Translations under genes and position numbers: made by a program
Part shown: positions 1 to 5,028 of the stretch, piece after piece
How positions within the stretch are numbered: the stretch's first letter is position 1
How the letters are laid out: each line of letters begins with the position of its first letter
Origin: JACQNR01 sp049515175
GTDB taxonomy: Bacteria > Acidobacteriota > Terriglobia > UBA7540
Assembly (NCBI GenBank): GCA_049515175.1
Contig: JBEKUI010000210.1
Coordinates: 1 to 8,205, forward strand
Direction of reading: 5' to 3'
Length of the DNA stretch: 8,205 nt
The notes under the pieces: model-generated
The model's database searches: none
The model's input: only the letters and a program-made list of their open reading frames with translations
Told to the model about the DNA's origin: nothing

Positions 1-118
1 CCGGCATCGCTCCAGATCCCGAACTCGTCCGCCTACTCCACCTCACCCCGCACAAGATCCTACCAACCTGGAACTACACTATCGCCCCCAATCTGTGAGG
101 TTATTTTTGCGCGAGCCC
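1..118 (+). mobile_element. Terminal part of an insertion sequence (left part outside window)
   Basis: The segment holds the last residues of a probable transposase (stop at 96-98), then about 20 AT-richer bases (99-118, containing GTTATTTTTGCGCGAG), then an abrupt switch into the middle of a conserved DUF5131 coding sequence. A transposase C-terminus lying just before a gene that has lost its 5' part is what an IS insertion would leave. The exact IS boundary (about 116-120) and its terminal repeat cannot be fixed because the other end is outside the window, so no target duplication can be shown. What is seen is the transposase-like tail and the truncated neighbour; the IS assignment is inferred. 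Confidence 0.45.
3..98 (+). CDS. Transposase C-terminal fragment, WNYTI type (possibly ISAzo13-like)
   Basis: An open frame enters from the left edge and ends at TGA 96-98, giving about 31 residues: ...ELVRLLHLTPHKILPTWNYT then IAPNL. The closing pattern, a short helix followed by WNYTI and a few residues, resembles from memory the C-terminus of ISAzo13 / DDE_Rhodopirellula-type transposases, which end in an (E/T)WNYTI motif. The DDE catalytic core would lie upstream, outside the window. The short distance from the stop codon to the presumed IS end (about 20 bases) is normal for an IS. The family assignment rests on one short motif and is tentative; the other two forward frames are also open here, so even the reading frame is a judgement based on protein-like content. 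Confidence 0.45.
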   Translation, partial: GIAPDPELVRLLHLTPHKILPTWNYTIAPNL

Positions 119-366
119 TAAGCCTCAATGGCATTCGCTGGGCCATCGTCGGCGGGGAGAGCGGCGCGCGTGCCCGCCCGTTCGACATCGCCTGGGCGCG
201 CTCCATCCTGCGCCAATGCCGTGAGCAGCAGGTGGCGTGCTTCGTCAAGCAGCTGGGCCGCCGACCCGTCAGCGACCAGTCGCCCCTGAAGCTGCGCAGT
301 TGCAAAGGCGGGGAGTGGGCCGAGTGGCCGACCGACTTGCGCGTCCGCCAATACCCGAGCCTTTGA
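118..366 (+). pseudogene. DUF5131 (phage Gp37/Gp68 family) C-terminal remnant, disrupted by IS
   Basis: The frame ending at TGA 364-366 reads LSLNGIRWAIVGGESGARAR, then PFDIAWARSILRQCREQQVA, then CFVKQLG, closing with GGEWAEWPTDLRVRQYPSL. The GIxWxIVGGESG signature, the QCR...FxKQxG segment and the final EWPxDLRVRxxP tail are hallmarks of the DUF5131 / Gp37-Gp68 family found in phages and integrative elements. These are usually about 230-300 residues long and have a cysteine-containing, radical-SAM-like N-terminal half. Only about 82 codons remain; the N-terminal two thirds, including any cysteine cluster, is missing. The conserved sequence starts abruptly at about 118, where the IS tail ends, so the gene was most likely split by that insertion. 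The frame stays open into the IS, so a chimeric product is formally possible but unlikely to work. The family's biochemical role is not established. Confidence 0.8.
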
Positions 367-605
367 AAGCGCCTTTTGCGCTGCGCAGGCTTAAAGCAGA
401 GGAATAAAGGCAATGTGAGGACTGCTTCAAGAAAGGCCTGCTGGAAAAGGGGCGGGCGGAAGGCGCGGGCAGGTGGAGGCACGGCGGCAGCGTCAGGGAT
501 GTAAGGCTCGGCGCACAAACGAAACGGTCGGCAGCGTGGCTGGCCGGGTTGCCGAGCGGGGCGAGGAAATAAACTGCGATCTTTTCATGAAAACTGAGTA
601 CTATA
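367..605. other. Non-coding stretch between DUF5131 remnant and IS630 element
   Basis: About 240 bases without a convincing gene. Minus-strand open frames here show no family motif and cross the IS boundary, so they are treated as chance. A small perfect hairpin AGCGC-CTTTT-GCGCT (368-382) follows the DUF5131 stop but has no T-tract after it, so it is not called a terminator. GC content drops towards 570-605, next to the IS630 insertion point. Confidence 0.5.
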
Positions 606-633
606 CAGAGCGTCTTAAGTAATTGCGCATAGT
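606..633 (+). repeat. IS630 terminal inverted repeat, transposase-3' end
   Basis: Reads CAGAGCGTCTTAAGTAATTG then CGCATAGT. It pairs with the reverse complement of 1684-1711; the uninterrupted shared core is TAATTGCGCAT (11 bp), and the six mismatches are all outside it. It overlaps the last codons and stop of the transposase. Confidence 0.85.
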
Positions 634-1208
634 CGTCGCAAGGTGTTATTGGTTTTAATCCACGTGGCGAATTCGCTTTCAACCGCATGGATCACGTCAT
701 CCAGATGCGCAAAGTATCGATTGTGCAGGCATCGGCGACGTGTGAGTTTCCAGACGCGCTCGATGGGGTTCAACTCCGGGCTGTAGGCGGGGAGGTAATC
801 GAGAGCGAAGCGATCCGCGTGCCCCTCCCTCCATTCCCGGTGAAGGCGTGCATGGTGGTATTTCGCGTTGTCGGTAATGACCACGACGCGTCGTCCGGTT
901 CGGGTGCTGGCCGCTTGCAGGTGCTGGAGAAACTTCCAGCAGGTGACGGCGTTGAACTTATCCGTCTCGCGCCGAAAGAAGAACTTGCCATCGCGCAAGC
1001 GGACGGCGCCGAAATAGCCGACACTGCGCCGGGTGGGATAATGAAGGAGCACCGGGTCCTTGGTTTCCGGAGGGACCCACATGCGGCAGCGCGAACCGTA
1101 TTGTTGAAAGTGCACTTCGTCCATGGCCCAAAGATCGACAGCGGCATCAAGGCTTAACGCCTGGAGTTTTTTTATGCGTCTTCTGCAACACGGGATCGGC
1201 GTGGGCAA
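615..1208 (-). CDS. IS630 transposase, C-terminal DDE catalytic part, frame 2
   Basis: This is the catalytic half, with the RNase H-like DDE fold that cuts and joins DNA at TA targets. Counting from the TTG that opens the frame, the triad candidates are D30 in LWAMDEVHF, D113 in VVVITDNAKYHHA, and E150 in YSPELNPIERVWK, all characteristic IS630 motifs (DDE_3 type). The frame overlaps the N-terminal frame by about 60 bases and has no convincing start of its own. It is most likely reached by a frame change at the A7 run (1167-1173), giving a fused protein of about 353 residues, the usual length for the family. The alternative is that a single-base indel in the homopolymer has inactivated the gene. 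Confidence 0.88.
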   Translation of the reverse strand: MPTPIPCCRRRIKKLQALSLDAAVDLWAMDEVHFQQYGSRCRMWVPPETKDPVLLHYPTRRSVGYFGAVRLRDGKFFFRRETDKFNAVTCWKFLQHLQAASTRTGRRVVVITDNAKYHHARLHREWREGHADRFALDYLPAYSPELNPIERVWKLTRRRCLHNRYFAHLDDVIHAVESEFATWIKTNNTLRRLCAIT

Positions 1209-1677
1209 TCAGCGGGCGCGGCTTGCGCAAGCGGAAGCCGAATTGGCGAAACATCCGCTGGCATTGACGCACGCCCACCCGAACCCCATAGTGCCGTGCG
1301 AGCCAAACCTGGAGCGTCTTCCCGTCCCACAGCGATCCGCTCAGGCCGACCGCGCTCGGCGCGCGTCGCAGCACCGCCTCCACCTCCTGCAGTTGCGCCT
1401 GGCTCAGGCGCTGGGGCCGTCCCGGTCGCGCCCCTTCCACCAACCCGGCCAGACCGCGCTCTTCAAAATGTCGAACCCAGTACTCGACCGACCGTGGGGC
1501 GTCTCCCAAAAGCCGGCTGACCTCGGGGCAGGTCAGCCCCTGAGCGACCAGCAGCACACCGTGAAGGCGGTGATCGTAACGAGATTCTTCCGAACGACGA
1601 ATCTCGTCTTGAAGTCCCAGAACCATGGTAGCGGCATCGGCGATGGTAAGTGGTTTCATGCCTCCATGAAACCACAC
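1147..1677 (-). CDS. IS630 transposase, N-terminal (HTH) part, frame 1
   Basis: This 176-residue product is the DNA-binding half of an IS630-family transposase, which recognises the terminal repeats. Residues about 40-85 (LLVAQGLTCPEVSRLLGDA, then SVEYWVRHFEERGLAGL) form a homeodomain-like helix-turn-helix. It is followed by the GRP linker (GARPGRPQRLS) and a second winged-helix region (LARHYGVRVGVRQCQRMFRQ, then FGFRLRKPRP). The start at 1677 has a GAGAAGG sequence 9 bases upstream; an alternative in-frame ATG at 1659 (MKPLTIADA) has a GGAGG only one base away. After the A7 run the frame continues only a few residues (TPGVKP) before TGA, so without a frame change the protein lacks the catalytic domain. 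Such short products can act as regulators in some IS families, but that is not shown here. Confidence 0.88.
   Translation of the reverse strand: MWFHGGMKPLTIADAATMVLGLQDEIRRSEESRYDHRLHGVLLVAQGLTCPEVSRLLGDAPRSVEYWVRHFEERGLAGLVEGARPGRPQRLSQAQLQEVEAVLRRAPSAVGLSGSLWDGKTLQVWLARHYGVRVGVRQCQRMFRQFGFRLRKPRPLIAHADPVLQKTHKKTPGVKP
1167..1173 (-). other. A7 slippery run joining the two transposase frames
   Basis: On the coding (minus) strand the sequence is CAT-AAA-AAA-ACT-CC. The HTH frame reads H-K-K-T-P, while the DDE frame reads I-K-K-L-Q across the same bases, so the shift needed is +1 (or -2), equivalent to six A's instead of seven. Translational slippage, RNA-polymerase slippage on the A-run, or a homopolymer mutation or sequencing error would all explain it. 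The sequence alone cannot choose between them. Confidence 0.7.
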
Positions 1678-1683
1678 CTTCTC

Positions 1684-1711
1684 ACGATGCGCAATTATTT
1701 ATGACGCCGCG
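1684..1711 (-). repeat. IS630 terminal inverted repeat, transposase-5' end
   Basis: On the minus strand it reads CGCGGCGTCATAAATAATTG then CGCATCGT, matching the repeat at 606-633 in 22 of 28 positions. It lies just upstream of the transposase start. The AT-rich TCATAAATAATT within it could contribute promoter elements for the transposase, but no clear -35/-10 pair is visible. Confidence 0.85.
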
Positions 1712-1784
1712 TATAGCGAGGTAGCGGTACAACATTAGGGTGGCGACCGACGCCAGGGCCGCTGAGGCGGCAGGAAGGAAAGCA

Positions 1785-2663
1785 ATGAAATCACGAAAAA
1801 CACAAGAAGAGGCAGGGTACCCCAACAAGGTAGGGGTTGCCTGGGTGTGGAACGACGGCGAAGTGGGCTGGGTACTTGCCTTCTTCGATAACGGCGACAT
1901 CACGACGGGATTTCTCGACCGCAAGATGGACGCGATTGGGCAGGTTCCCTCGCCCGAAGAGTTCAAGCATGAATTTCCGACTGACCCCGTTTTTCACGCG
2001 GTGCCTGTGAGCGCTGAGGCTGTGGAGTGGATACGGGGGGAGATAGAGAAGGCCATGTCACGCCGGCGTGGGCACACGGGCCCACGGTTGAGGAGTGAGT
2101 TAGAGGACATTCGCCATACCTTGACCCTCGCCATTGATGAGAAACGTCGGGGCGACCGTAGTTTCTTCGGCGGCATACCTTGGCCAATGAATAAGGCGGC
2201 TCAGGGTCCGGAGGCGATGGTACATGCCGACAAAGCCCGGCTGATAGCCGAGGAGCTTCGCAACCTTGCGCAGAAGTACAACAATGCCGCCATGATGACC
2301 TTTAGAAGGAACGACAAGGTAACCGTCGTCGGAGAATCGGACCATTACACAGCCGCACCCTTGCAACAAGCGCTGGAAACCCTGCTGGACGATGGCTGGA
2401 GCCCGGTGGGAACCTTGGCGCTCGAATACATCGGCGACACGGCACACGGCGAGACGGCGGCTGTCCATGCGGTCCGCTGCACAGGCTCGGGCCTTGAGCC
2501 CGAGGTGCAGGCTGAGGTGCTCCAAGCGGCCTCTTACGAACTGATGAACAAGCTTAACGAGAAGCCAGCCCCCACATGGTTTCGCACGGAGAAACCTGCA
2601 ATGAGAAGCCAATCAGAGAAGGATGATCAGGCGGGTCCCGCAGCACCCCGTTTCCTGAAATGA
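1785..2663 (+). CDS. Hypothetical protein, 292 aa
   Basis: No family recognised. The ATG at 1785 is preferred over the GTG 15 codons upstream because AGGAAGGA (1772-1779) sits 5 bases before it. The N-terminal part (residues about 12-45: NKVGVAWVWNDGEVGWVLAF, then FDNGDITTGFLD) looks like a small beta-rich domain. A middle section (about 80-165) is helical and charged. The C-terminal part has another alpha/beta segment (ALETLLDDGWSPVGTLALEY, about residues 200-220) and ends in a polar, probably disordered tail. No signal peptide or membrane segment is seen, so a cytoplasmic protein is likely. It is the first gene of a five-gene plus-strand cluster, 13 bases before the next start. It begins 73 bases from the IS630 end, so the original promoter or upstream genes may have been displaced by the insertion. 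Confidence 0.8.
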   Translation: MKSRKTQEEAGYPNKVGVAWVWNDGEVGWVLAFFDNGDITTGFLDRKMDAIGQVPSPEEFKHEFPTDPVFHAVPVSAEAVEWIRGEIEKAMSRRRGHTGPRLRSELEDIRHTLTLAIDEKRRGDRSFFGGIPWPMNKAAQGPEAMVHADKARLIAEELRNLAQKYNNAAMMTFRRNDKVTVVGESDHYTAAPLQQALETLLDDGWSPVGTLALEYIGDTAHGETAAVHAVRCTGSGLEPEVQAEVLQAASYELMNKLNEKPAPTWFRTEKPAMRSQSEKDDQAGPAAPRFLK

Positions 2664-2675
2664 GGAGGAGAGGAG
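2662..2675 (+). promoter_or_regulatory. Strong Shine-Dalgarno supporting a TTG start
   Basis: GAGGAGGAGAGGAG lies immediately after the stop of the preceding gene. Its AGGAGG (2663-2668) is 8 bases before TTG 2677, an ideal spacing. The in-frame ATGs at 2692 and 2710 have no comparable site, so TTG is preferred. Confidence 0.65.
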
Positions 2676-2676
2676 A

Positions 2677-2883
2677 TTGTCCAGAAGCAATATGCGTGGG
2701 GATGTTCGGATGAATCTCCATAACGCCCTCAAGGCTTACGATCAGGCGGTCGACGTGTTCTGGAATTGTAGGATGGACGCAGAGCGAGCAGCCCTGCCAC
2801 TTGATGAGTTTAAGAAGAGGATGACGCAAAAAGAGAAAAGGGCATACCAACAGGTTGCCCGTGAGTTGAGGAAGGAGAGATGA
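2677..2883 (+). CDS. Small hypothetical protein, 68 aa, probable TTG start
   Basis: No family recognised. The product is short, charged and predicted mainly helical: NLHNALKAYDQAVDVFWNC, then DEFKKRMTQKEKRAYQQVAR, with a basic C-terminus (ELRKER). The start is chosen from the strong AGGAGG 8 bases upstream of TTG; ATG 2692 or 2710 would give 63 or 57 residues. Its stop overlaps the next start in ATGA (2880-2883), pointing to translational coupling. It carries no membrane segment or recognisable DNA-binding motif. Small helical proteins in such clusters can be partners of adjacent gene products, but nothing here shows that. Confidence 0.65.
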   Translation: MSRSNMRGDVRMNLHNALKAYDQAVDVFWNCRMDAERAALPLDEFKKRMTQKEKRAYQQVARELRKER

Positions 2884-3452
2884 AAATGCATAACAAAACC
2901 GCTGAGAAAAAGACCGCGGAGATCGACATGACCCCCAAGGGGCTCATCGCTCTCATAAGGTCACAGCTTGAATTCATGAGGACAAATACGACCACGGCGA
3001 AGGGCACCGCGATTTTGCCCATGGTTTACGTCTTCAAAAACGGCAAAGCCCTAGTCTCCGTCTTGAGGCCCTCTCCCGGTGAGACTTTAACCTTCAACCC
3101 CGAATTCTTGGGCCGGTCTGCGTTGCAGATGGGAAAAGACGCAAAGGCGGACGCCGTGGCTTTGATCTATGACGCCCGTGGCGTGGACATGCCCACGCAG
3201 TCTTTCAAAGATCAGCCCGTGTCGCTCCCTGGTCAGAAATGGGATGCGTGGGCGGTCCTCCTGCGCATCCATGAGGGCGACCGCATGTGGTCGTGCGCAC
3301 AGACCTATTCATCTGCGCTCACAACAGATAAGGTTATTTGGGGGGAGCGGCTCATCTGGGATTCGGCCACCGACCCCGACCCCGCGCACAGGGAGGCATT
3401 CCAACTGCCCGCGTGGTATCCCGTCCCAAAAGCAGAAGGACAAAAAATATGA
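2880..3452 (+). CDS. Hypothetical protein, 190 aa
   Basis: No family recognised. The ATG at 2880 overlaps the previous stop. A second ATG two codons on (2886) sits 8 bases after AAGGAG (2872-2877) and may be the true start, changing only the first two residues. The N-terminus is lysine-rich (NKTAEKKTAE), followed by a helix (LIALIRSQLEFMR) and then alternating hydrophobic strands (LPMVYVFKNGKALVSVLRP; ADAVALIYDARGVDM; DAWAVLLRIHEGDRMWSC), suggesting a compact alpha/beta cytoplasmic protein. There is no signal peptide or transmembrane segment. It ends in ATGA with the next gene (3449-3452). Its place in a tightly packed run of orphan genes suggests a phage- or element-encoded accessory role. 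Confidence 0.8.
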   Translation: MKMHNKTAEKKTAEIDMTPKGLIALIRSQLEFMRTNTTTAKGTAILPMVYVFKNGKALVSVLRPSPGETLTFNPEFLGRSALQMGKDAKADAVALIYDARGVDMPTQSFKDQPVSLPGQKWDAWAVLLRIHEGDRMWSCAQTYSSALTTDKVIWGERLIWDSATDPDPAHREAFQLPAWYPVPKAEGQKI

Positions 3453-3946
3453 CCGAGAACGAAAAGCACGAGATTGTGGAGCGGGTGCTCGACGAGGCGG
3501 AGAAGATCGAAAACGCACTCTATGTCTTTCATCGGGCGGAGGCGGCCAACCGCTTGGGGGTCGACACTCCTGCCGAGGAACGTTATCCGTTCCTCGCATT
3601 CAGCAATGTCATAGCGGCTGTCTTGACGGCGATAGACCCCACGATGCTGGAGGGAGTCGATCTTGAGGATAAGCTGTCCGACGCCCTGCCCACTGACCAC
3701 CCCGAGTACCGTTTGCCGCAGGGGCACAGGACGCTGCTCAGATATCGTCAGGAGGAGCATGACTATTTTGCCGCCGGTCCTGGTGAAGGGAGCAGCGGTG
3801 GTTATCTTTGTGGCGACACTGAGCGACCAAAGCGGCGGACCGCCGAGAAGGCGGGGGAAAAGTACTACTCTCCGTACGCAGACCTACCGCTGATCGCAGG
3901 CGAGGGCGGGGAGGGAAACCCAAAGGCAAGACGGAGGGCAACATGA
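3449..3946 (+). CDS. Hypothetical acidic protein, 165 aa
   Basis: No family recognised. The frame is open further upstream, but the start is placed at ATG 3449 because AGAAGGA (3434-3440) is 8 bases before it and because it forms an ATGA overlap with the previous stop. The N-terminal 90 residues are acidic and helical (MTENEKHEIVERVLDEAEKI, then FSNVIAAVLTAIDPTMLEGV). The last third is glycine- and charge-rich (GPGEGSSGGYLCGDTERPKR) and looks flexible, ending basic (KARRRAT). This change in character could also reflect drift or a frame change in the 3' part, but stop spacing and codon composition give no firm sign of it. The stop overlaps the next start (ATGA 3943-3946). Confidence 0.75.
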   Translation: MTENEKHEIVERVLDEAEKIENALYVFHRAEAANRLGVDTPAEERYPFLAFSNVIAAVLTAIDPTMLEGVDLEDKLSDALPTDHPEYRLPQGHRTLLRYRQEEHDYFAAGPGEGSSGGYLCGDTERPKRRTAEKAGEKYYSPYADLPLIAGEGGEGNPKARRRAT

Positions 3947-4470
3947 GTCTGGCTTTCGAGATCAAGGCCAAAGGCGGGGCACTGGGGGAGATAAGCCTCG
4001 GGTTGGGCGGGCTGATCTTCGACGGGATGGAGGACATTGAAGAGGAGCTCGACCAAGGCTACGTCGGTCACTACTTTTACCCCGAGCCTGCCGAACTGCG
4101 CCAGCGCCTCGCGGCGCTTCAGGCTGACCCGGCTCCGATCATCGAGAAACTGAAAGGATGGGGCCACCTGCCCGAGGTGCTCCAGAAAATGCGCGAATTC
4201 GTCGACTGCTACGAGAAGGCGTTCGCCAATAACACGGAGTGGAAACCGGTGTATCGCCGCCTCTTCGAGGAGGAAGAGAAGGAGCGGGAAGGGGCCGACC
4301 TCGCGATCGACTCCGCACCGCCGCCCGATGCGGAAGGCGAGGATGGCGAGAGCTATGGCGGGCAGAGCGTTGAGTGGGGCGACCCGTCCTTGATAAAGGA
4401 AACATGCAAGTTTGAGAAGACGCCCTCCGGGAAGCACAGGGACCCTTACATCCTATTGGTGCATGGCTAA
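3943..4470 (+). CDS. Hypothetical protein, 175 aa, with acidic tail region
   Basis: No family recognised. ATG 3943 overlaps the preceding stop, and GGAGG (3933-3937) lies 5 bases before it. The first 30 residues are glycine-rich and strand-like (GGALGEISLGLGGLIFDGME), followed by acidic and helical segments (ELRQRLAALQADPAPIIEKL; HLPEVLQKMREFVDCYEKAF). Residues about 107-142 are strongly acidic (LFEEEEKEREGADL, then DAEGEDGE), probably a disordered linker before a short C-terminal segment. There is no membrane or secretion signal. It is the last gene of the five-gene run; a hairpin with T-tract begins 40 bases after its stop, so the transcript probably ends here. Confidence 0.8.
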   Translation: MSLAFEIKAKGGALGEISLGLGGLIFDGMEDIEEELDQGYVGHYFYPEPAELRQRLAALQADPAPIIEKLKGWGHLPEVLQKMREFVDCYEKAFANNTEWKPVYRRLFEEEEKEREGADLAIDSAPPPDAEGEDGESYGGQSVEWGDPSLIKETCKFEKTPSGKHRDPYILLVHG

Positions 4471-4805
4471 CCGGAAAGCGCGCGCGTTAGGCCAGCCGCC
4501 GTGGCGCAATGCCCCGCCAGCCACGGGGCTTTCTCCTTTTTGCCCCGAGGTCCCGGCTTGAATGGGGAGGGCGCAAAGGCCGCTGCTTGTATTCGCCCGC
4601 GCCGCCACCGGCATTCAGCCGAAGAAAGTCTCGCGGGGGGAGGTCCCGGGCCTTCGGCTTTCCAGGAGGCCATGGCCCGGCACGCTGCGTCAACATCCCA
4701 ATTCCTCCCTGCCTTCATTTAGACCGGAGTCGAACGACAGCAAGAAGGTTTTTGAAATACCAAAACCCTTAGCGAGCGGCAAAGCTCACGAAGGGAGATC
4801 GGGCC
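4471..4805. other. Non-coding leader between the two gene units
   Basis: About 335 bases with no convincing gene; open frames on both strands are short, lack family motifs and lack good ribosome sites. It contains the terminator hairpin (4511-4529), a competing stem CCGTGGC/GCCACGG (4499-4505 with 4520-4526), a direct repeat GAGGTCCCGG (4547-4556 and 4640-4649), a 7-bp stem CCGGGCC/GGCCCGG (4646-4652 with 4674-4680, 21-base loop), and a small dyad GGTTTT/AAAACC (4747-4752 with 4762-4767). The promoter for the downstream replication genes should lie here, but no good -35/-10 pair was found. The density of stems is compatible with a structured leader or a small antisense RNA, which is conjecture. 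Confidence 0.55.
4511..4541 (+). terminator. Probable rho-independent terminator of the five-gene unit
   Basis: A perfect 6-bp GC stem, GCCCCG (4511-4516) with CGGGGC (4524-4529), and a 7-base loop is followed by TTTCTCCTTTTT. The T-tract is interrupted by cytosines, so efficiency is uncertain, but the position 40 bases after the last gene of the cluster supports the call. Confidence 0.65.
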
Positions 4806-5027
4806 ATGAGGTTTCAAGACGTGAAGGACATGCAAGCGAGGTTCGAGGCGTGGGTGGGCAGCTATATCAAGGCCCACCCGCGGGAAAGCTACCGGGAAGT
4901 CGGCAAGGCGGCGGGGATCCCGATGTGGAAGGTGGTCGTGATCGCCCGAAACCAGGGCATCCGGAAGATCGGCGGACACCCGGGAGTCTACGTCCGCAAG
5001 CCCAAAGACAGAAACGAGGCGAAATGA
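4806..5027 (+). CDS. Small putative helix-turn-helix DNA-binding protein, 73 aa
   Basis: The start ATG 4806 has AAGGGAGA (4791-4798) 7 bases upstream. The product is basic and helical. Residues about 29-54 (YREVGKAAGIPMWKVVVIAR, then NQGIRK) fit a helix-turn-helix, with a first helix (YREVGKAAG), a turn (GIP) and a recognition helix (MWKVVVIARNQG); the C-terminus is basic (YVRKPKDRNEAK). It ends one base before the start of the primase-helicase gene, so the two are surely co-transcribed and probably coupled. Plausible roles are regulation of the replication operon or binding to the repeats downstream of the primase. The family was not identified and the HTH call is from pattern only. Confidence 0.65.
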   Translation: MRFQDVKDMQARFEAWVGSYIKAHPRESYREVGKAAGIPMWKVVVIARNQGIRKIGGHPGVYVRKPKDRNEAK

Positions 5028-5028
5028 C

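Larger units (their letters stand above)
606..1711 (-). mobile_element. IS630-family insertion sequence, complete, 1106 bp
   Basis: The element is bounded by 28-bp imperfect inverted repeats (606-633 and 1684-1711, 22 of 28 matching), and TA dinucleotides flank it at 604-605 and 1712-1713, the target signature of IS630/Tc1 elements. Because both ends read TATAC/GTATA, the boundary could equally be placed two bases further out. Length, TA target and a single transposase in two overlapping frames on the minus strand are all typical. The transposase stop codon (615-617) lies inside the inverted repeat. Both ends are intact, so the element may be recent. It may be able to move if the two frames are joined in expression. 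Confidence 0.9.

Noticed and set aside
1123..1704. Plus-strand open frame across the IS630 transposase
   Set aside because: Opposite strand carries intact transposase motifs; the plus frame has no recognisable content.
2100..2612. Minus-strand open frame of 170 codons inside the 292-aa gene
   Set aside because: No ribosome site or family motif, and the plus-strand gene has a good start and clustered neighbours.
4467..4772. Small open frames on both strands in the leader
   Set aside because: Proline/arginine-rich composition typical of non-coding GC-rich DNA, no good ribosome sites, and overlap with the terminator hairpin.
4752..4780. TTGAAA as a -35 box for the replication genes
   Set aside because: No acceptable -10 sequence at 16-18 bases downstream (the region reads GCGAGCGGC).
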